NCBI GenBank assembly: GCA_012728275.1
Contig: JAAYFK010000011.1
Coordinates: 62,001-126,000 of the forward strand
DNA length: 64,000 nt
DNA from: Clostridiaceae bacterium
Lineage (GTDB): Bacteria > Bacillota > Clostridia > Saccharofermentanales > Saccharofermentanaceae
Reading direction: 5' to 3'
Part shown: piece after piece, positions 18,388 through 28,111 of the stretch
Numbering within the stretch: position 1 is the first letter of the stretch
Layout: every line of letters starts with the position of its first letter
The notes under the pieces: generated by a model
What the model saw: the letters and a program-made list of their open reading frames with translations, nothing else
The model's database searches: none
Told to the model about the DNA's origin: nothing
Made by a program: the position numbers and the translations under genes

Positions 18388-21300
18388 ATGTCTCTTTCAG
18401 TACGCAGAGTTCTATCGGAGAAGAAGGAAGCTTTTGCTGTAGAAGCAAGAGGAATACTAAAGGATATCAAGACTGACCTTGGTATTGACGGTATCGTATC
18501 AGTAAGAGTAATTAATCGATACGATGTATCGGGATTATCTGATGATGAATATAAGCAAGCGCGAGAAGTAGTTTTTTCAGAACCTCCAGTTGATTATGTC
18601 TATGATGAGAAGGTTGATTTATCAAAAAGCTGTTATGTGCTGATTATTGAGGCATTGCCAGGCCAGTATGACCAGAGAGCCGATTCTGCCGCTCAATGTG
18701 CTCAGTTCCTTACTCAGAAGGAAAGACCTCTTGTTAAAACTGCAAAGGTCATAGCTTTCTACGGAGTTCTTGATGATGAGCAGAAGCTTAAGATCGAAAA
18801 GTATTTGATTAATCCAGTTGATTGTCGAAAAGCATCAGAAGAGAAGCCAGAGACTCTCGAAGATAATTTTGATGTACCATCGGAAGTATCGACCATTGAA
18901 GGTTTCACTACAATGAGTGAATCTGAGCTTTCTAGCCTTCGAGTAGATATGGGTCTTGCTATGAGTGATGCCGATATTATTTTTACTCAAAAGCATTTCA
19001 TTGAAGAGAAAAGAGAGCCTACGGTTACAGAAATTAGAGTTTTAGACACATATTGGTCTGACCATTGCCGTCATACAACTTTCCTAACAGAGTTAACAGA
19101 TATTAAATTTGAAGGTGATGACGCCCTTACACAAGAGATTAAAGCTACTTTTGATGATTACATCTTATCTCGAAAGGACCTATATGCTGATCGCTTATCA
19201 TCAAAGAGAATCTGTTTGATGGACCTAGCTACTCTTGCCATGAAGAAGCTTAAGAGAGACGGAAAGCTTGCTGACTTAGATGAGAGTGAAGAAATAAATG
19301 CTTGTTCCATCAAGATAAGGATTCAAGTAAATGGTGAGGACAAAGATTACATTCTTATGTTTAAGAATGAGACTCATAACCATCCTACTGAAATTGAGCC
19401 ATTTGGTGGTGCTGCTACTTGCCTTGGCGGAGCTATCAGAGACCCACTTTCTGGTAGATCTTATGTTTACCAAGCAATGCGTGTAACAGGAGCTGGAGAC
19501 CCAACAATTCCAGTATCTATGACACTTAAAGGCAAACTCTCTCAGAAGAAGCTAGTTAGAACTGCTGCTGCTGGTTATAGTTCATATGGAAACCAAATTG
19601 GTCTAGCTACTGGTCAGGTTGAAGAGATTTATCACCCAGGTTATGTTGCGAAAAGAATGGAAATAGGCGCTGTTATTGGTGCAGCTCCAGCAGAGAATAT
19701 TGTAAGAGAAAGACCAATCCCTGGAGATATAGTTGTTCTTCTTGGTGGTCGCACAGGTAGAGATGGAATCGGTGGCGCAACTGGTTCTTCTAAGGCACAT
19801 GATGAGAAGTCAGTACTAACATGTGGCGCTGAAGTACAGAAGGGTAATCCTCCAACGGAAAGAAAGATTCAACGTCTATTCCGCGATCCAGAAGTAACAA
19901 AGCTTATTGTTCGGTGTAACGATTTTGGTGCTGGTGGTGTATCTGTTGCTATTGGTGAATTAGCTGATGGCCTTAGAATTAATCTGGACGTAGTTCCAAA
20001 AAAGTATGCTGGTCTAGATGGAACTGAAATCGCTATTTCAGAGTCACAAGAGCGTATGGCTTGTGTAATTCATGCTACTAACAAGGATAAGTTCTTAGCT
20101 TTTGCGGACAGAGAAAATCTTGAAGCTGTTGTAGTTGCAGAAGTTACTGAAGAACCCAATATGGTAATGAACTGGAATGGTAAGTCTATTGTTAATCTCT
20201 CTAGAGCTTTCATTGATACTAATGGCGCGAGTCAATTTGCAAAGGTAACAGTTCCAGCATTTGATGGTTCTAAGGCTTATCTTGATAGCTTAAATGATTC
20301 GTTTGTTGAGAACGATTTTGCTTCTTCGTTGAAGAACTCGTTATCGACATTAGAAGGATGCTGTGAAAGAGGTTTAATTCAAAGATTTGATTCTAGTATC
20401 GGAGCAGCTACTGTTATCATGCCTTATGGAGGCAAGAATCAGAATTCTCCAGAAGAGGGAATGGCAGCTAAGATTCCTTTGGATAATGGATTCACCAAGA
20501 ATTGCTCTGTTATGACATATGGATTTGATCCTTATTACACAGAGTGGAATCCTTATTGTGGCGCTTATCATTCTGTTTTAGAGAGCTTACTAAAGATTCT
20601 TGCTATGGGTGTTGATCCGCTGAGCGCTAGACTTACTTTCCAAGAATATTTCGAAAGAATGTCTTCAGATGTTGCATGGAGCAAACCTCTTTGTGCACTC
20701 CTTGGTGCTTACAAGGCACAACTAGATTTTGGTACAGCGTCAATAGGTGGAAAAGACTCTATGAGCGGTTCATTTAATGAGCTTCATGTACCGCCGACTC
20801 TTGTTAGCTTTGCTGTTGGTATGAGCATATCAGATAAGTTAATTACTTCTACTCTTAACGGAAGTGGAGTGAAGCTATATTATGTCAAGATCGCAAGAGA
20901 TGGAAAAGGCGGATACAACAAAGATCATGCTTTAAGAGTAATCAAGTGTGTTAAGGAACTAATCAGTCGTGGTCAACTAAAGAATGCTTCTGTAGTTCGT
21001 AGTTCTGGTATTGCTACTAGAGTCGCTCAGATGTGTTTTGGTAATGGTCTTGGATTTAGATTTGATGAGTCTATTCAAATTGAGAATCTATTCAATAAGT
21101 CATTGGCTACAATGATTCTTGCTGTTGAGAATGACGGAAATGCTATAGATAAGCTTGAGACCTGTGGAGCTAAGTTCCTTGGAACTACCACAGATGATGG
21201 CCAATTCACCTATGGTAACCAATCACTTGAAGCAAGCAAAGCTCTTGAAGCATTTTACTCTAAGCTTGAACCTATTTTCACTACTAAGGCAACTCCAGCT

Positions 21301-22173
21301 AACATGCCATGTTCTATTGAGTTATTTAATACCAGTAAAACGTTTAAGGCTTCCCCAAGTGTTTTAAAAGGAGTAAAGCCAAGAGTAGTAATTCCTGTAT
21401 TCCCAGGTACTAACTGTGAATATGATTCAGCTAGAGCATTTGAACGTGCTGGTGGTGTGGCAGATGTCTTCGTAATTCGTAATAAGAATGAGCAAGATAT
21501 CGTTGAGTCTTTGCAGACTTTGGCTAAGAAGATTAAGAACAGCAATATTGTAATGCTACCTGGCGGTTTCTCGGCTGGAGATGAGCCAGAAGGTTCTGGA
21601 AAGTTTTTTGCTGCTGCATTTAGGAATCAATATGTTACTGACGCAGTTAGAGATTTGCTATTTAATCGTGACGGATTGATGCTTGGTATATGTAATGGAT
21701 TCCAATCTTTGATAAAACTTGGGCTTGTTCCATATGGTGATATTAAGAAACTTGAGAGTGATAGCCCAACTCTAACGTTCAATAATATTGGTCGCCACCA
21801 AAATATGTATGCATCAACTATGGTTATGTCCAATAACAGCCCTTGGTTAATGAATACTAAGCCTGGTGAGATTTATGAAATCCCTATTTCTCATGGTGAA
21901 GGTAAGTTCGTAGCTGATAGTAAGCTAGTTGAGGACCTTGCTAAGAACGGACAAATAGCAACTTGCTATGTTGACTTTGATGGTAACCCAAGTTCTGATA
22001 CAGCATTCAATCCAAATGGTTCAGTTTGCGCTATTGAAGGAATTGTTTCTCTAGATGGGCGTGTCTTTGGAAAAATGGGACATAGCGAGAGATATGATAT
22101 TGATTTATGTAAGAACATTCCTGGTAACAAGGATCAGAAGATCTTTGAATCTGGAATCTCTTACTTCATGTAA
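18388..22173 (+). CDS. purL: phosphoribosylformylglycinamidine synthase, fused PurL-PurQ
   Basis: This 1261-residue single-chain enzyme carries out the glutamine-dependent FGAR to FGAM step of purine synthesis. The synthetase part shows YWSDHCRHTTF, FKNETHNHPTEIEPFGG and ATGSSKAHDEKS. The last 270 residues are a class I glutamine amidotransferase with the nucleophile in GICNGFQSL, MLPGGFSAGDE upstream and SHGEGKF downstream. In many clostridia this long form replaces separate purS/Q/L. TTTTTTGGAGG gives a strong ribosome site; other pur genes are not in the window. Confidence 0.96.
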   Translation: MSLSVRRVLSEKKEAFAVEARGILKDIKTDLGIDGIVSVRVINRYDVSGLSDDEYKQAREVVFSEPPVDYVYDEKVDLSKSCYVLIIEALPGQYDQRADSAAQCAQFLTQKERPLVKTAKVIAFYGVLDDEQKLKIEKYLINPVDCRKASEEKPETLEDNFDVPSEVSTIEGFTTMSESELSSLRVDMGLAMSDADIIFTQKHFIEEKREPTVTEIRVLDTYWSDHCRHTTFLTELTDIKFEGDDALTQEIKATFDDYILSRKDLYADRLSSKRICLMDLATLAMKKLKRDGKLADLDESEEINACSIKIRIQVNGEDKDYILMFKNETHNHPTEIEPFGGAATCLGGAIRDPLSGRSYVYQAMRVTGAGDPTIPVSMTLKGKLSQKKLVRTAAAGYSSYGNQIGLATGQVEEIYHPGYVAKRMEIGAVIGAAPAENIVRERPIPGDIVVLLGGRTGRDGIGGATGSSKAHDEKSVLTCGAEVQKGNPPTERKIQRLFRDPEVTKLIVRCNDFGAGGVSVAIGELADGLRINLDVVPKKYAGLDGTEIAISESQERMACVIHATNKDKFLAFADRENLEAVVVAEVTEEPNMVMNWNGKSIVNLSRAFIDTNGASQFAKVTVPAFDGSKAYLDSLNDSFVENDFASSLKNSLSTLEGCCERGLIQRFDSSIGAATVIMPYGGKNQNSPEEGMAAKIPLDNGFTKNCSVMTYGFDPYYTEWNPYCGAYHSVLESLLKILAMGVDPLSARLTFQEYFERMSSDVAWSKPLCALLGAYKAQLDFGTASIGGKDSMSGSFNELHVPPTLVSFAVGMSISDKLITSTLNGSGVKLYYVKIARDGKGGYNKDHALRVIKCVKELISRGQLKNASVVRSSGIATRVAQMCFGNGLGFRFDESIQIENLFNKSLATMILAVENDGNAIDKLETCGAKFLGTTTDDGQFTYGNQSLEASKALEAFYSKLEPIFTTKATPANMPCSIELFNTSKTFKASPSVLKGVKPRVVIPVFPGTNCEYDSARAFERAGGVADVFVIRNKNEQDIVESLQTLAKKIKNSNIVMLPGGFSAGDEPEGSGKFFAAAFRNQYVTDAVRDLLFNRDGLMLGICNGFQSLIKLGLVPYGDIKKLESDSPTLTFNNIGRHQNMYASTMVMSNNSPWLMNTKPGEIYEIPISHGEGKFVADSKLVEDLAKNGQIATCYVDFDGNPSSDTAFNPNGSVCAIEGIVSLDGRVFGKMGHSERYDIDLCKNIPGNKDQKIFESGISYFM

Positions 22174-22175
22174 TC

Positions 22176-23018
22176 ATGTCAAGAGAAGAAGTCATATCAA
22201 TTATTAAGAGCAATAGCATTCTGCCCGATTCTAAATTTGGGCAGAACTTTCTTTGCGATGATTCTGTTATCGAAGATATTATAGAAATCAGCGGTGCTTG
22301 CCCTAACTCTAATGTTTTAGAAATAGGACCCGGAATTGGTGCGCTTACAAGACAGTTATGCCTAATGAATAAGAATAATAACTCTGACATGAGGATTTAT
22401 TCCGTCGAGATTGATAAGAGGTTAGCATCCTTTTTGCAAGACGATGAGGAGATTTCTCAATATTCTAAGGTGATTTGCTCAGATTTTTTGAAGCTTCCTC
22501 AAGATTTGATAGATTGTAGTATTGATTATATTCTAAGCAATATTCCGTATTACGTTATGACTTCAATTATTAAGAAGCTAATTATTGATTATCCTGAGTC
22601 AAAGCAAATGACATTGATGATTGAAGATGATGCATTTGCTCGAGTTGATGCAAAGCCTTCGACAAAGCAATATGGTCCGCTCTCAGTTTTTTGTTCGAAT
22701 TATGGTATTGTTCGAAAAGAATTTGTCGTTGATTCTTCTCGTTTTTATCCTGCGCCTCATACAACTTCATGTGTAATTACATTGAAGAAGAGAATTGATT
22801 CGCGCATTATAAGTCCTGACTACTATGATTTTGTAGAAGCAGCCTTCTCTAAACGAAGAAAGACCCTTCAGAACTCCTTAAATGAGTATTTCGCTCGAAA
22901 AACTCCAAGCGTCAGTCTCTCTGATGCACTTTTAGCTTTAGAACTTGATGGTAGAGTTCGTAGCGAAGCTGTCAGTCCTGAGCAATTTGTATTTCTGTTT
23001 TGTATGCTTTATCAGTGA
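22176..23018 (+). CDS. rsmA: 16S rRNA dimethyladenosine transferase
   Basis: This 280-residue SAM-dependent methyltransferase modifies the two adjacent adenines near the 16S 3' end (KsgA). PDSKFGQNFLCDDSVIEDI and NVLEIGPGIGALTRQL are the N-terminal and SAM motifs, LSNIPYYVMTSII is the N-I-P-Y catalytic motif, and FSKRRKTLQNSL marks the C-terminal domain. Two bases separate it from purL, so it is probably read through. Confidence 0.95.
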   Translation: MSREEVISIIKSNSILPDSKFGQNFLCDDSVIEDIIEISGACPNSNVLEIGPGIGALTRQLCLMNKNNNSDMRIYSVEIDKRLASFLQDDEEISQYSKVICSDFLKLPQDLIDCSIDYILSNIPYYVMTSIIKKLIIDYPESKQMTLMIEDDAFARVDAKPSTKQYGPLSVFCSNYGIVRKEFVVDSSRFYPAPHTTSCVITLKKRIDSRIISPDYYDFVEAAFSKRRKTLQNSLNEYFARKTPSVSLSDALLALELDGRVRSEAVSPEQFVFLFCMLYQ

Positions 23019-23090
23019 GAGAGTATTAATTGTTAAATATTATTATGCTAAATCAATAGAATTATTGGTGTATTCTCGTAGACTGTTGTG

Positions 23091-23096
23091 TATAAT
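23091..23096 (+). promoter_or_regulatory. -10 box of the DUF4214/CAP gene
   Basis: A perfect TATAAT, preceded by TGTG, lies 30 bases before the ATG in the only sizeable gap around this gene. No good -35 hexamer is seen at 16-18 bases upstream. Confidence 0.5.
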
Positions 23097-23125
23097 GAAC
23101 AAAGAATGACGAAAGGATACTTATT

Positions 23126-24499
23126 ATGAAAATCATTAAGCGCTTGTTTGTTTCCTTATTAGTAGTAGTTATGCTGGTTTCATTCACAGGAGTTGGAACT
23201 GTAATTGCTTATTCATCCGAGGTTGGTGTTGATAGTCGCATTAGCGAACCTATTATTAGTGTAAATAATGCATCTGTTAGTCAAATCAATAGTTTTGTTG
23301 AAAGACTTTACACATATTGTCTTGGAAGAGGATCAGATCCGACTGGTATAGCTCATTGGTCTAATCTATTATCCTCTGGTCAATATGATGGAGCAAATAC
23401 AGCAAGAGGATTCTTCTTTTCGCAAGAGTTCATAGACAGAAACCTAGACTTAGAAGAGTATCTTACTACTCTGTACCGTGTATTCTTCAACAGAGGGCCA
23501 GATTATCTCGGTATGTGCAATTGGAATAATCAAGCTTTTAATGGTTACTCATATCAAGAAATACTCGAGTGTTTTATTAATTCAACAGAGTGGGCTAATA
23601 CATGCTTGCAATATGGGATTATCTCTGGAGGAAGTGCTACTCCGAATAATGCAATTTATACCGTTGATTCTGGTATTAGTTCTTTTGTAAATAGGTTGTA
23701 CTCTGGTGTTCTCTCAAGAGAAGCTGATCCTGATGGTTACTCATACTGGTGCAATAGACTTGCTACTATGGTGGATACAGGAAGCGAAGCAGCATATGGA
23801 TTCATTTTTAGTACCGAATTCCAAAATAGATTTGCTTCTATGACCAATGAGGAGCGCGTTAATACTTTCTATAATGTTTTTTTAGGACGTGGTGCTGATC
23901 CTGAAGGTTTTGCTCATTGGAACACTCTTTTACAAAGTGGTGGTACATTGACTGACTTATTCAACGGATTTGTTGATTCCCAAGAGTTTGCATCAATTTG
24001 TGCTAACGCCGGTATTATGGTTAGACGAACTTACGTAACTCCGATTCAAAGCCCCGTCCAGACTTATGTAATAAGAGTAAATAACGTTCAATATGCAATT
24101 GTATCTGGATACTTCGATGTCGCAGGCGAGAATAATGTGTTTAGTCAGACAAATGCATTACGACAGTCACTTGGACTCTCTCCTTTAGTAATGACAGAAC
24201 AGATGCAGAGAATTGCGCGATATAGAGCTGCTGAGTTAGCATATAGTTATCAAAGCAATCACGATCGACCTAACGGAGAACCCTGGTCAACGCTATATCC
24301 AATTGGATATTCAGGTGAGAATATTATGTGCGGATATGTTAGTGATGGTTCCTTGTTTCCATCTAGTGTGATTTATCTGTTATGGCATAATTCTCCAGAG
24401 CACTATAATAATATGGTTGATTCTAGATTCCAAAATATCGGAGTTGGTGTTTTTGTATTTCTCAATGAATCATATGCAGTTCAGAGTTTTCAAGGATAA
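23126..24499 (+). CDS. secreted DUF4214-CAP protein
   Basis: This 457-residue protein has a signal peptide (MKIIKRLFV, then a hydrophobic core to about residue 28). Four related helices follow, each with an R-x-x-D-P/Y-x-G-x-x-x-W core (LGRGSDPTGIAHW, FNRGPDYLGMCNW, LSREADPDGYSYW, LGRGADPEGFAHW). That makes two DUF4214 domains, found in surface and S-layer-like proteins. The C-terminal 120 residues are a CAP/SCP domain with NHDRPNGEPW, GENIMCG and a closing WHNSPEHYNNM. It is transcribed alone between its own promoter and a strong terminator. The role is unknown; adhesion or wall binding is a guess. Confidence 0.82.
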   Translation: MKIIKRLFVSLLVVVMLVSFTGVGTVIAYSSEVGVDSRISEPIISVNNASVSQINSFVERLYTYCLGRGSDPTGIAHWSNLLSSGQYDGANTARGFFFSQEFIDRNLDLEEYLTTLYRVFFNRGPDYLGMCNWNNQAFNGYSYQEILECFINSTEWANTCLQYGIISGGSATPNNAIYTVDSGISSFVNRLYSGVLSREADPDGYSYWCNRLATMVDTGSEAAYGFIFSTEFQNRFASMTNEERVNTFYNVFLGRGADPEGFAHWNTLLQSGGTLTDLFNGFVDSQEFASICANAGIMVRRTYVTPIQSPVQTYVIRVNNVQYAIVSGYFDVAGENNVFSQTNALRQSLGLSPLVMTEQMQRIARYRAAELAYSYQSNHDRPNGEPWSTLYPIGYSGENIMCGYVSDGSLFPSSVIYLLWHNSPEHYNNMVDSRFQNIGVGVFVFLNESYAVQSFQG

Positions 24500-24513
24500 A
24501 TAGAGTATTATTA

Positions 24514-24552
24514 AAATAAGCCGTTATAGAAATATAACGGCTTATTTTTTTT
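24514..24552 (+). terminator. strong intrinsic terminator
   Basis: A 15-base-pair perfect stem (AAATAAGCCGTTATA with TATAACGGCTTATTT, loop GAAA) runs into eight T residues, directly after the DUF4214/CAP gene. Confidence 0.93.
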
Positions 24553-24581
24553 CGATGACTACCTTAATCTTGATAAATTGT

Positions 24582-24587
24582 TATAAT
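24582..24587 (+). promoter_or_regulatory. -10 box upstream of zapA
   Basis: A consensus TATAAT lies 31 bases before the zapA ATG and just after a terminator, so a promoter is required nearby. The -35 element is not clear. Confidence 0.5.
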
Positions 24588-24617
24588 GAAATGGAAATAT
24601 TGTAAGATGAGGATAAA

Positions 24618-25172
24618 ATGAGAAAATCTAACACTGATACACTATTAGGAAAGTATTCCGATTCGGATTTTAGGAACAAGAAGAAGACTAAGAGCGCTCC
24701 TTTGATGGCTACTTATGAGCAACGTTATAAGGGAAATAGTCTAGCAAAGGTAGTTACTGAGAAAAAATCTGTTCCAACTTTAGATGAGAAGATTAAGCAA
24801 AGAAATTTTACAGAAGAACATTCTAAAAGTCCTATCAAAGTTCATGTAGAAATAGGTGGAAATCATTACTTACTAAGTGCTACTGATGATATGAGTGAGG
24901 CAAGAATTCGTAAGATAGCTTCGGTTGCTAATGAATTGTTGACTTCTACTCTAGATAACAACCCTGGACTAACCAATTCCAAGGCGGCAATTCTTGCTCT
25001 AATTGATTGCTGTGATCAGTTGCTTTCTGAGAAGGAGCAATGCAATAATTTCAGAACAGATTTGATGTATTATCAGCAACAATACTTGCTGGATAAGCAA
25101 AATGAGAGCAAGAATCCTACTCCTGTAGAGTTGCTTGTATCTTCGAAAGGTAAAGATAATAAAGATGAGTAG
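24618..25172 (+). CDS. zapA: ZapA-family cell division protein with long N-terminal extension
   Basis: This 184-residue protein has its ZapA-like part from about residue 72: KVHVEIGGNHYLLSATDD, then RIRKIASVANELL and SKAAILALIDCCDQLL, the usual strand-helix start and long helix. ZapA promotes FtsZ bundling at midcell. Typical ZapA proteins are about 100 residues; here a basic, probably disordered N-terminal tail of about 70 residues precedes it. It overlaps the U32 gene start by 8 bases, an association seen in many Bacillota. Confidence 0.78.
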   Translation: MRKSNTDTLLGKYSDSDFRNKKKTKSAPLMATYEQRYKGNSLAKVVTEKKSVPTLDEKIKQRNFTEEHSKSPIKVHVEIGGNHYLLSATDDMSEARIRKIASVANELLTSTLDNNPGLTNSKAAILALIDCCDQLLSEKEQCNNFRTDLMYYQQQYLLDKQNESKNPTPVELLVSSKGKDNKDE

Positions 25173-27522
25173 AATTGAATTAATGGCTCCCGCTGGATCC
25201 TATGAAATACTAGAGAAGGCAATTGACGCTGGAGCAGATGCTATATATCTTGGTCTCGGCGCATTTAATGCACGAATTAACGCGGATAATTTTACGTTAT
25301 TGCAATTACAAGATGGTTGTCACTATGCACACAGAAGAAGTTCTAAGGTTTATCTTACGCTCAATACTCTTGTGAATGACTATGAGATTGATGATGCTAT
25401 TACAACTGCTGTGTCAGCATATGAAGCAGGAGTTGATGGTTTTATTGTTCAGGATATTGGTTTAGCTAATAAGCTTAAGTCTTTGTATCCTGACTTCAAT
25501 ATAATTGCTAGTACTCAAATGAACGTTTTTTCCTCAGATCAGTTTAAGTCACTTAAGGAGAATGGATATTCTCGAGTTGTTCTCCCTAGAGAGTTATCGT
25601 TGTCTGAGATTAGAGAGAGAACAAAAGTAGCTAAGAGATATGGTCTTGAGACTGAAGTTTTCGCGCATGGCGCTGTATGTGTTTGTGCTTCTGGATTGTG
25701 TTTATTTAGTAGTATGAATAAGAGTGGATCAAGAAGTGGAAATCGCGGCTTATGTGCTCAACCTTGTCGTCAGCAATACTCGCTAGTCTCTAATGAAGGC
25801 ATTCTTAAAACTGGACATCTTCTTTCTCCAAAGGATAGGTCCATCATTCCATATCTTTCAGATATTATTGCTTCTGGAGTTTCATCTTTGAAGATTGAGG
25901 GAAGAATGAGAGATGTAGATTATGTTGTTTGTGCTACGAAAGCATATAGAAAGCTAATTGATGCTTACTATGATGGCTTGCTTTCAAATGAGCTATGCGA
26001 TGAGGTTATGAATGATTTACTCGTATCTTTCAATAGAGGCGGAAGCTTTACGTCACAGTATCTCGACAGCAAAAAGTCACCAAACTTTTTGTCTGGTGAA
26101 TATGTTGGCAAGTATGGTCTAAGGCTAGGCATTGTATCTTCAACAGACTCGAAAAAAGGAACTATCACTTTCACATACGATGAATCTCTACCTATGCCTT
26201 CTAAAGGCGATTATCTATCGATTCGCAATAAGACAAATGAGATTTGTTCTTTTCCAATAGGAAAGATTCATAGTATGCCTAAGAGCTTAAGTGTCAAAGG
26301 TCTTCATCCAGAGCAAATTGATAAGATTTCGGGAAGACCAGATGTCTTTTTAATGAGTCATTCTGAGTTTGCTATAGTAAATCGTGAGGATTTAAGGAAG
26401 ACACATATTGATTTGTCTGTTGACTCCCGTGATCCTAATGTATTAAGAGTAAATGCTAGAGTCAATTCAGGAATGATTAAGGAGACTTTTCAAGAGTCTA
26501 CATATCCTATGGATGATTCTTTTACTGGAAGTCCTTTGTCTTTTGATAGAGCTGCAGAACAACTTAAGAAGATGGGTGATACACCATTTATTGTCGATAA
26601 TGTTTTCTTTGTTTCTGATAGTCCAATTATGTGTAAAGTTAGCGAGATTAATGAACTCAGACGTCAATTGGCTGATGAACTCATATCGGAAATAGACTTT
26701 GTGACCGATCATACAGCTGCAATCCCAGAGGCAGTTTTTGAGAGTCAAGTAGTTGATAGTGATGAAGTTTCTAAGAATGCTGTAAATAGAATGTATTACT
26801 ATCCTTCAGTTAGATCGATTGATAGATCTCTTGAGCAAGAGGACGCTGATATATATGCCTTTTCGATATATGACTTACTTGATAAAGGCGCTAGTAAAAG
26901 AATTCAAGAATTCTTAGACTCTAATGAGTATTCTTTTGCTATAGTTCTTCCTGACTTTAGCCACGATAATTGCTCCGATGCTTTCTTTGATATATTAAGA
27001 ACTTTCAAGGAGAAGTACGATGAAAGGTTTGATGCTATTATCGATTCTCGTTCTTTTGCGTCCATAGATGACAGTATCTACAATGAATTAGGTGTAAAGC
27101 ATTTTTTGTCTGGTGGCAGTAACATTTATAATTCTAAGACGCTCAAATTGCTTTCTACTAGAGCTAATGGTGGGTATCTTTCATATGAACTGTCATTTGA
27201 TGATATGTATAATGTGCTTAAATCATGTAGATCTTCCATAATTGGTAAGTTTACTGTTCTTCTTCATGTTGATGGACAAATTCCTTGGATGCAATCCGAT
27301 TATTGTCCAACCGGTCGACATCAGAGTAATTGTACTTTGTGCTTGCAAAAGCAAACTTACCACTTGGAGTTTGAGAATGATAGAGTGTGTACAATCGCTT
27401 CACATCGTGTCGATTGCTCTTCGACTTTATATGGTAGAGCAAAGAATACTCTTGACGACGAGCAAGTTAGTAAGATATCTGAACTAGGTATTGATTTGAT
27501 TCTTGTTCATTCAATGATTTGA
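25165..27522 (+). CDS. U32 family peptidase-like protein (long form)
   Basis: This is 785 residues from the ATG at 25165 (an upstream in-frame TTG at 25135 lies well inside zapA). RIELMAPAGSYEILEKAIDAG starts the barrel, and the U32 signature appears as NRGLCAQPCRQQYSL with KDRSIIPYL and SLKIEGRMRD after it. The long C-terminal part matches the form that carries a DUF3656-type domain. Long U32 proteins include RlhA, which hydroxylates a cytidine of 23S rRNA, so an RNA-modifying role is as likely as proteolysis. The conserved cysteines would fit an Fe-S centre. Confidence 0.85.
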   Translation: MSRIELMAPAGSYEILEKAIDAGADAIYLGLGAFNARINADNFTLLQLQDGCHYAHRRSSKVYLTLNTLVNDYEIDDAITTAVSAYEAGVDGFIVQDIGLANKLKSLYPDFNIIASTQMNVFSSDQFKSLKENGYSRVVLPRELSLSEIRERTKVAKRYGLETEVFAHGAVCVCASGLCLFSSMNKSGSRSGNRGLCAQPCRQQYSLVSNEGILKTGHLLSPKDRSIIPYLSDIIASGVSSLKIEGRMRDVDYVVCATKAYRKLIDAYYDGLLSNELCDEVMNDLLVSFNRGGSFTSQYLDSKKSPNFLSGEYVGKYGLRLGIVSSTDSKKGTITFTYDESLPMPSKGDYLSIRNKTNEICSFPIGKIHSMPKSLSVKGLHPEQIDKISGRPDVFLMSHSEFAIVNREDLRKTHIDLSVDSRDPNVLRVNARVNSGMIKETFQESTYPMDDSFTGSPLSFDRAAEQLKKMGDTPFIVDNVFFVSDSPIMCKVSEINELRRQLADELISEIDFVTDHTAAIPEAVFESQVVDSDEVSKNAVNRMYYYPSVRSIDRSLEQEDADIYAFSIYDLLDKGASKRIQEFLDSNEYSFAIVLPDFSHDNCSDAFFDILRTFKEKYDERFDAIIDSRSFASIDDSIYNELGVKHFLSGGSNIYNSKTLKLLSTRANGGYLSYELSFDDMYNVLKSCRSSIIGKFTVLLHVDGQIPWMQSDYCPTGRHQSNCTLCLQKQTYHLEFENDRVCTIASHRVDCSSTLYGRAKNTLDDEQVSKISELGIDLILVHSMI

Positions 27523-27529
27523 GGTATAT

Positions 27530-28033
27530 ATGTCTAGTGATATTGTTCAAGTAAGTTTCGAAAAATGTAATCCAGGCGCTATTGTTCCACAATATGCAAA
27601 AGACGGCGACGCCGGTATGGATTTGTGTAGTTGTGAAGATATTACAATACATCCTCAGCAGACGGTTCTTGTACCTGTTGGATTGAAAGTTGCTATTCCA
27701 TACGGTTATGAGATTCAGATTAGACCAAGAAGTGGCATTTCCCTAAATACAATGCTTAGAATTCCCAATGCTCCTGGTACTATTGATTGTGGGTATAGAA
27801 ACGAGATTAATGTGATTATGCATAATTCCTCTATTCCATCCTTGAGCGATTCTGATGAAGAGCTTACATTATCTTCAAAAGGATCAAGACATGGCACATA
27901 TGTAATTCACAAAGGTGATAGAGTCGCGCAAATGGTTCTTGCTAAGGTTAGTTATGTCGATTGGATAGAAGTAGATGATGTATCAAGTATGGGAGAGAAC
28001 AGAGGCGGAGGTTTCGGTTCTACTGGCATTTAA
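27530..28033 (+). CDS. dut: dUTP diphosphatase
   Basis: This 167-residue trimeric dUTPase hydrolyses dUTP to dUMP and pyrophosphate, keeping uracil out of DNA. All five motifs are present: DGDAGMDL, RPRSGIS, GTIDCGYRNE, GDRVAQMVL and the C-terminal GGGFGSTG. Between motifs III and IV there is an acidic Ser-rich insertion of about 24 residues (101-124), making it longer than the usual 145. It starts 7 bases after the U32 stop. Confidence 0.94.
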   Translation: MSSDIVQVSFEKCNPGAIVPQYAKDGDAGMDLCSCEDITIHPQQTVLVPVGLKVAIPYGYEIQIRPRSGISLNTMLRIPNAPGTIDCGYRNEINVIMHNSSIPSLSDSDEELTLSSKGSRHGTYVIHKGDRVAQMVLAKVSYVDWIEVDDVSSMGENRGGGFGSTGI

Positions 28034-28046
28034 GGAATTCACATAG

Positions 28047-28075
28047 TGGAAAGAAGCACTCATTAGTGATAAAAT
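28047..28075 (+). promoter_or_regulatory. candidate promoter of corA
   Basis: TGGAAA (28047-28052) and TAAAAT (28070-28075) are 17 bases apart, with an extended -10 TGA directly before TAAAAT. The start would lie about 30 bases before the corA ATG, which has the strong site GAGGAGGCGG. Confidence 0.5.
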
Positions 28076-28111
28076 AAACAAGCTTTTTAGAAAAGAGAGG
28101 AGGCGGTACTT

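Noticed and set aside
18388..22173. PurL read as an accidental fusion or assembly artefact
   Set aside because: The single-chain PurL-PurQ form is common in clostridia, and all synthetase and amidotransferase motifs are in order.
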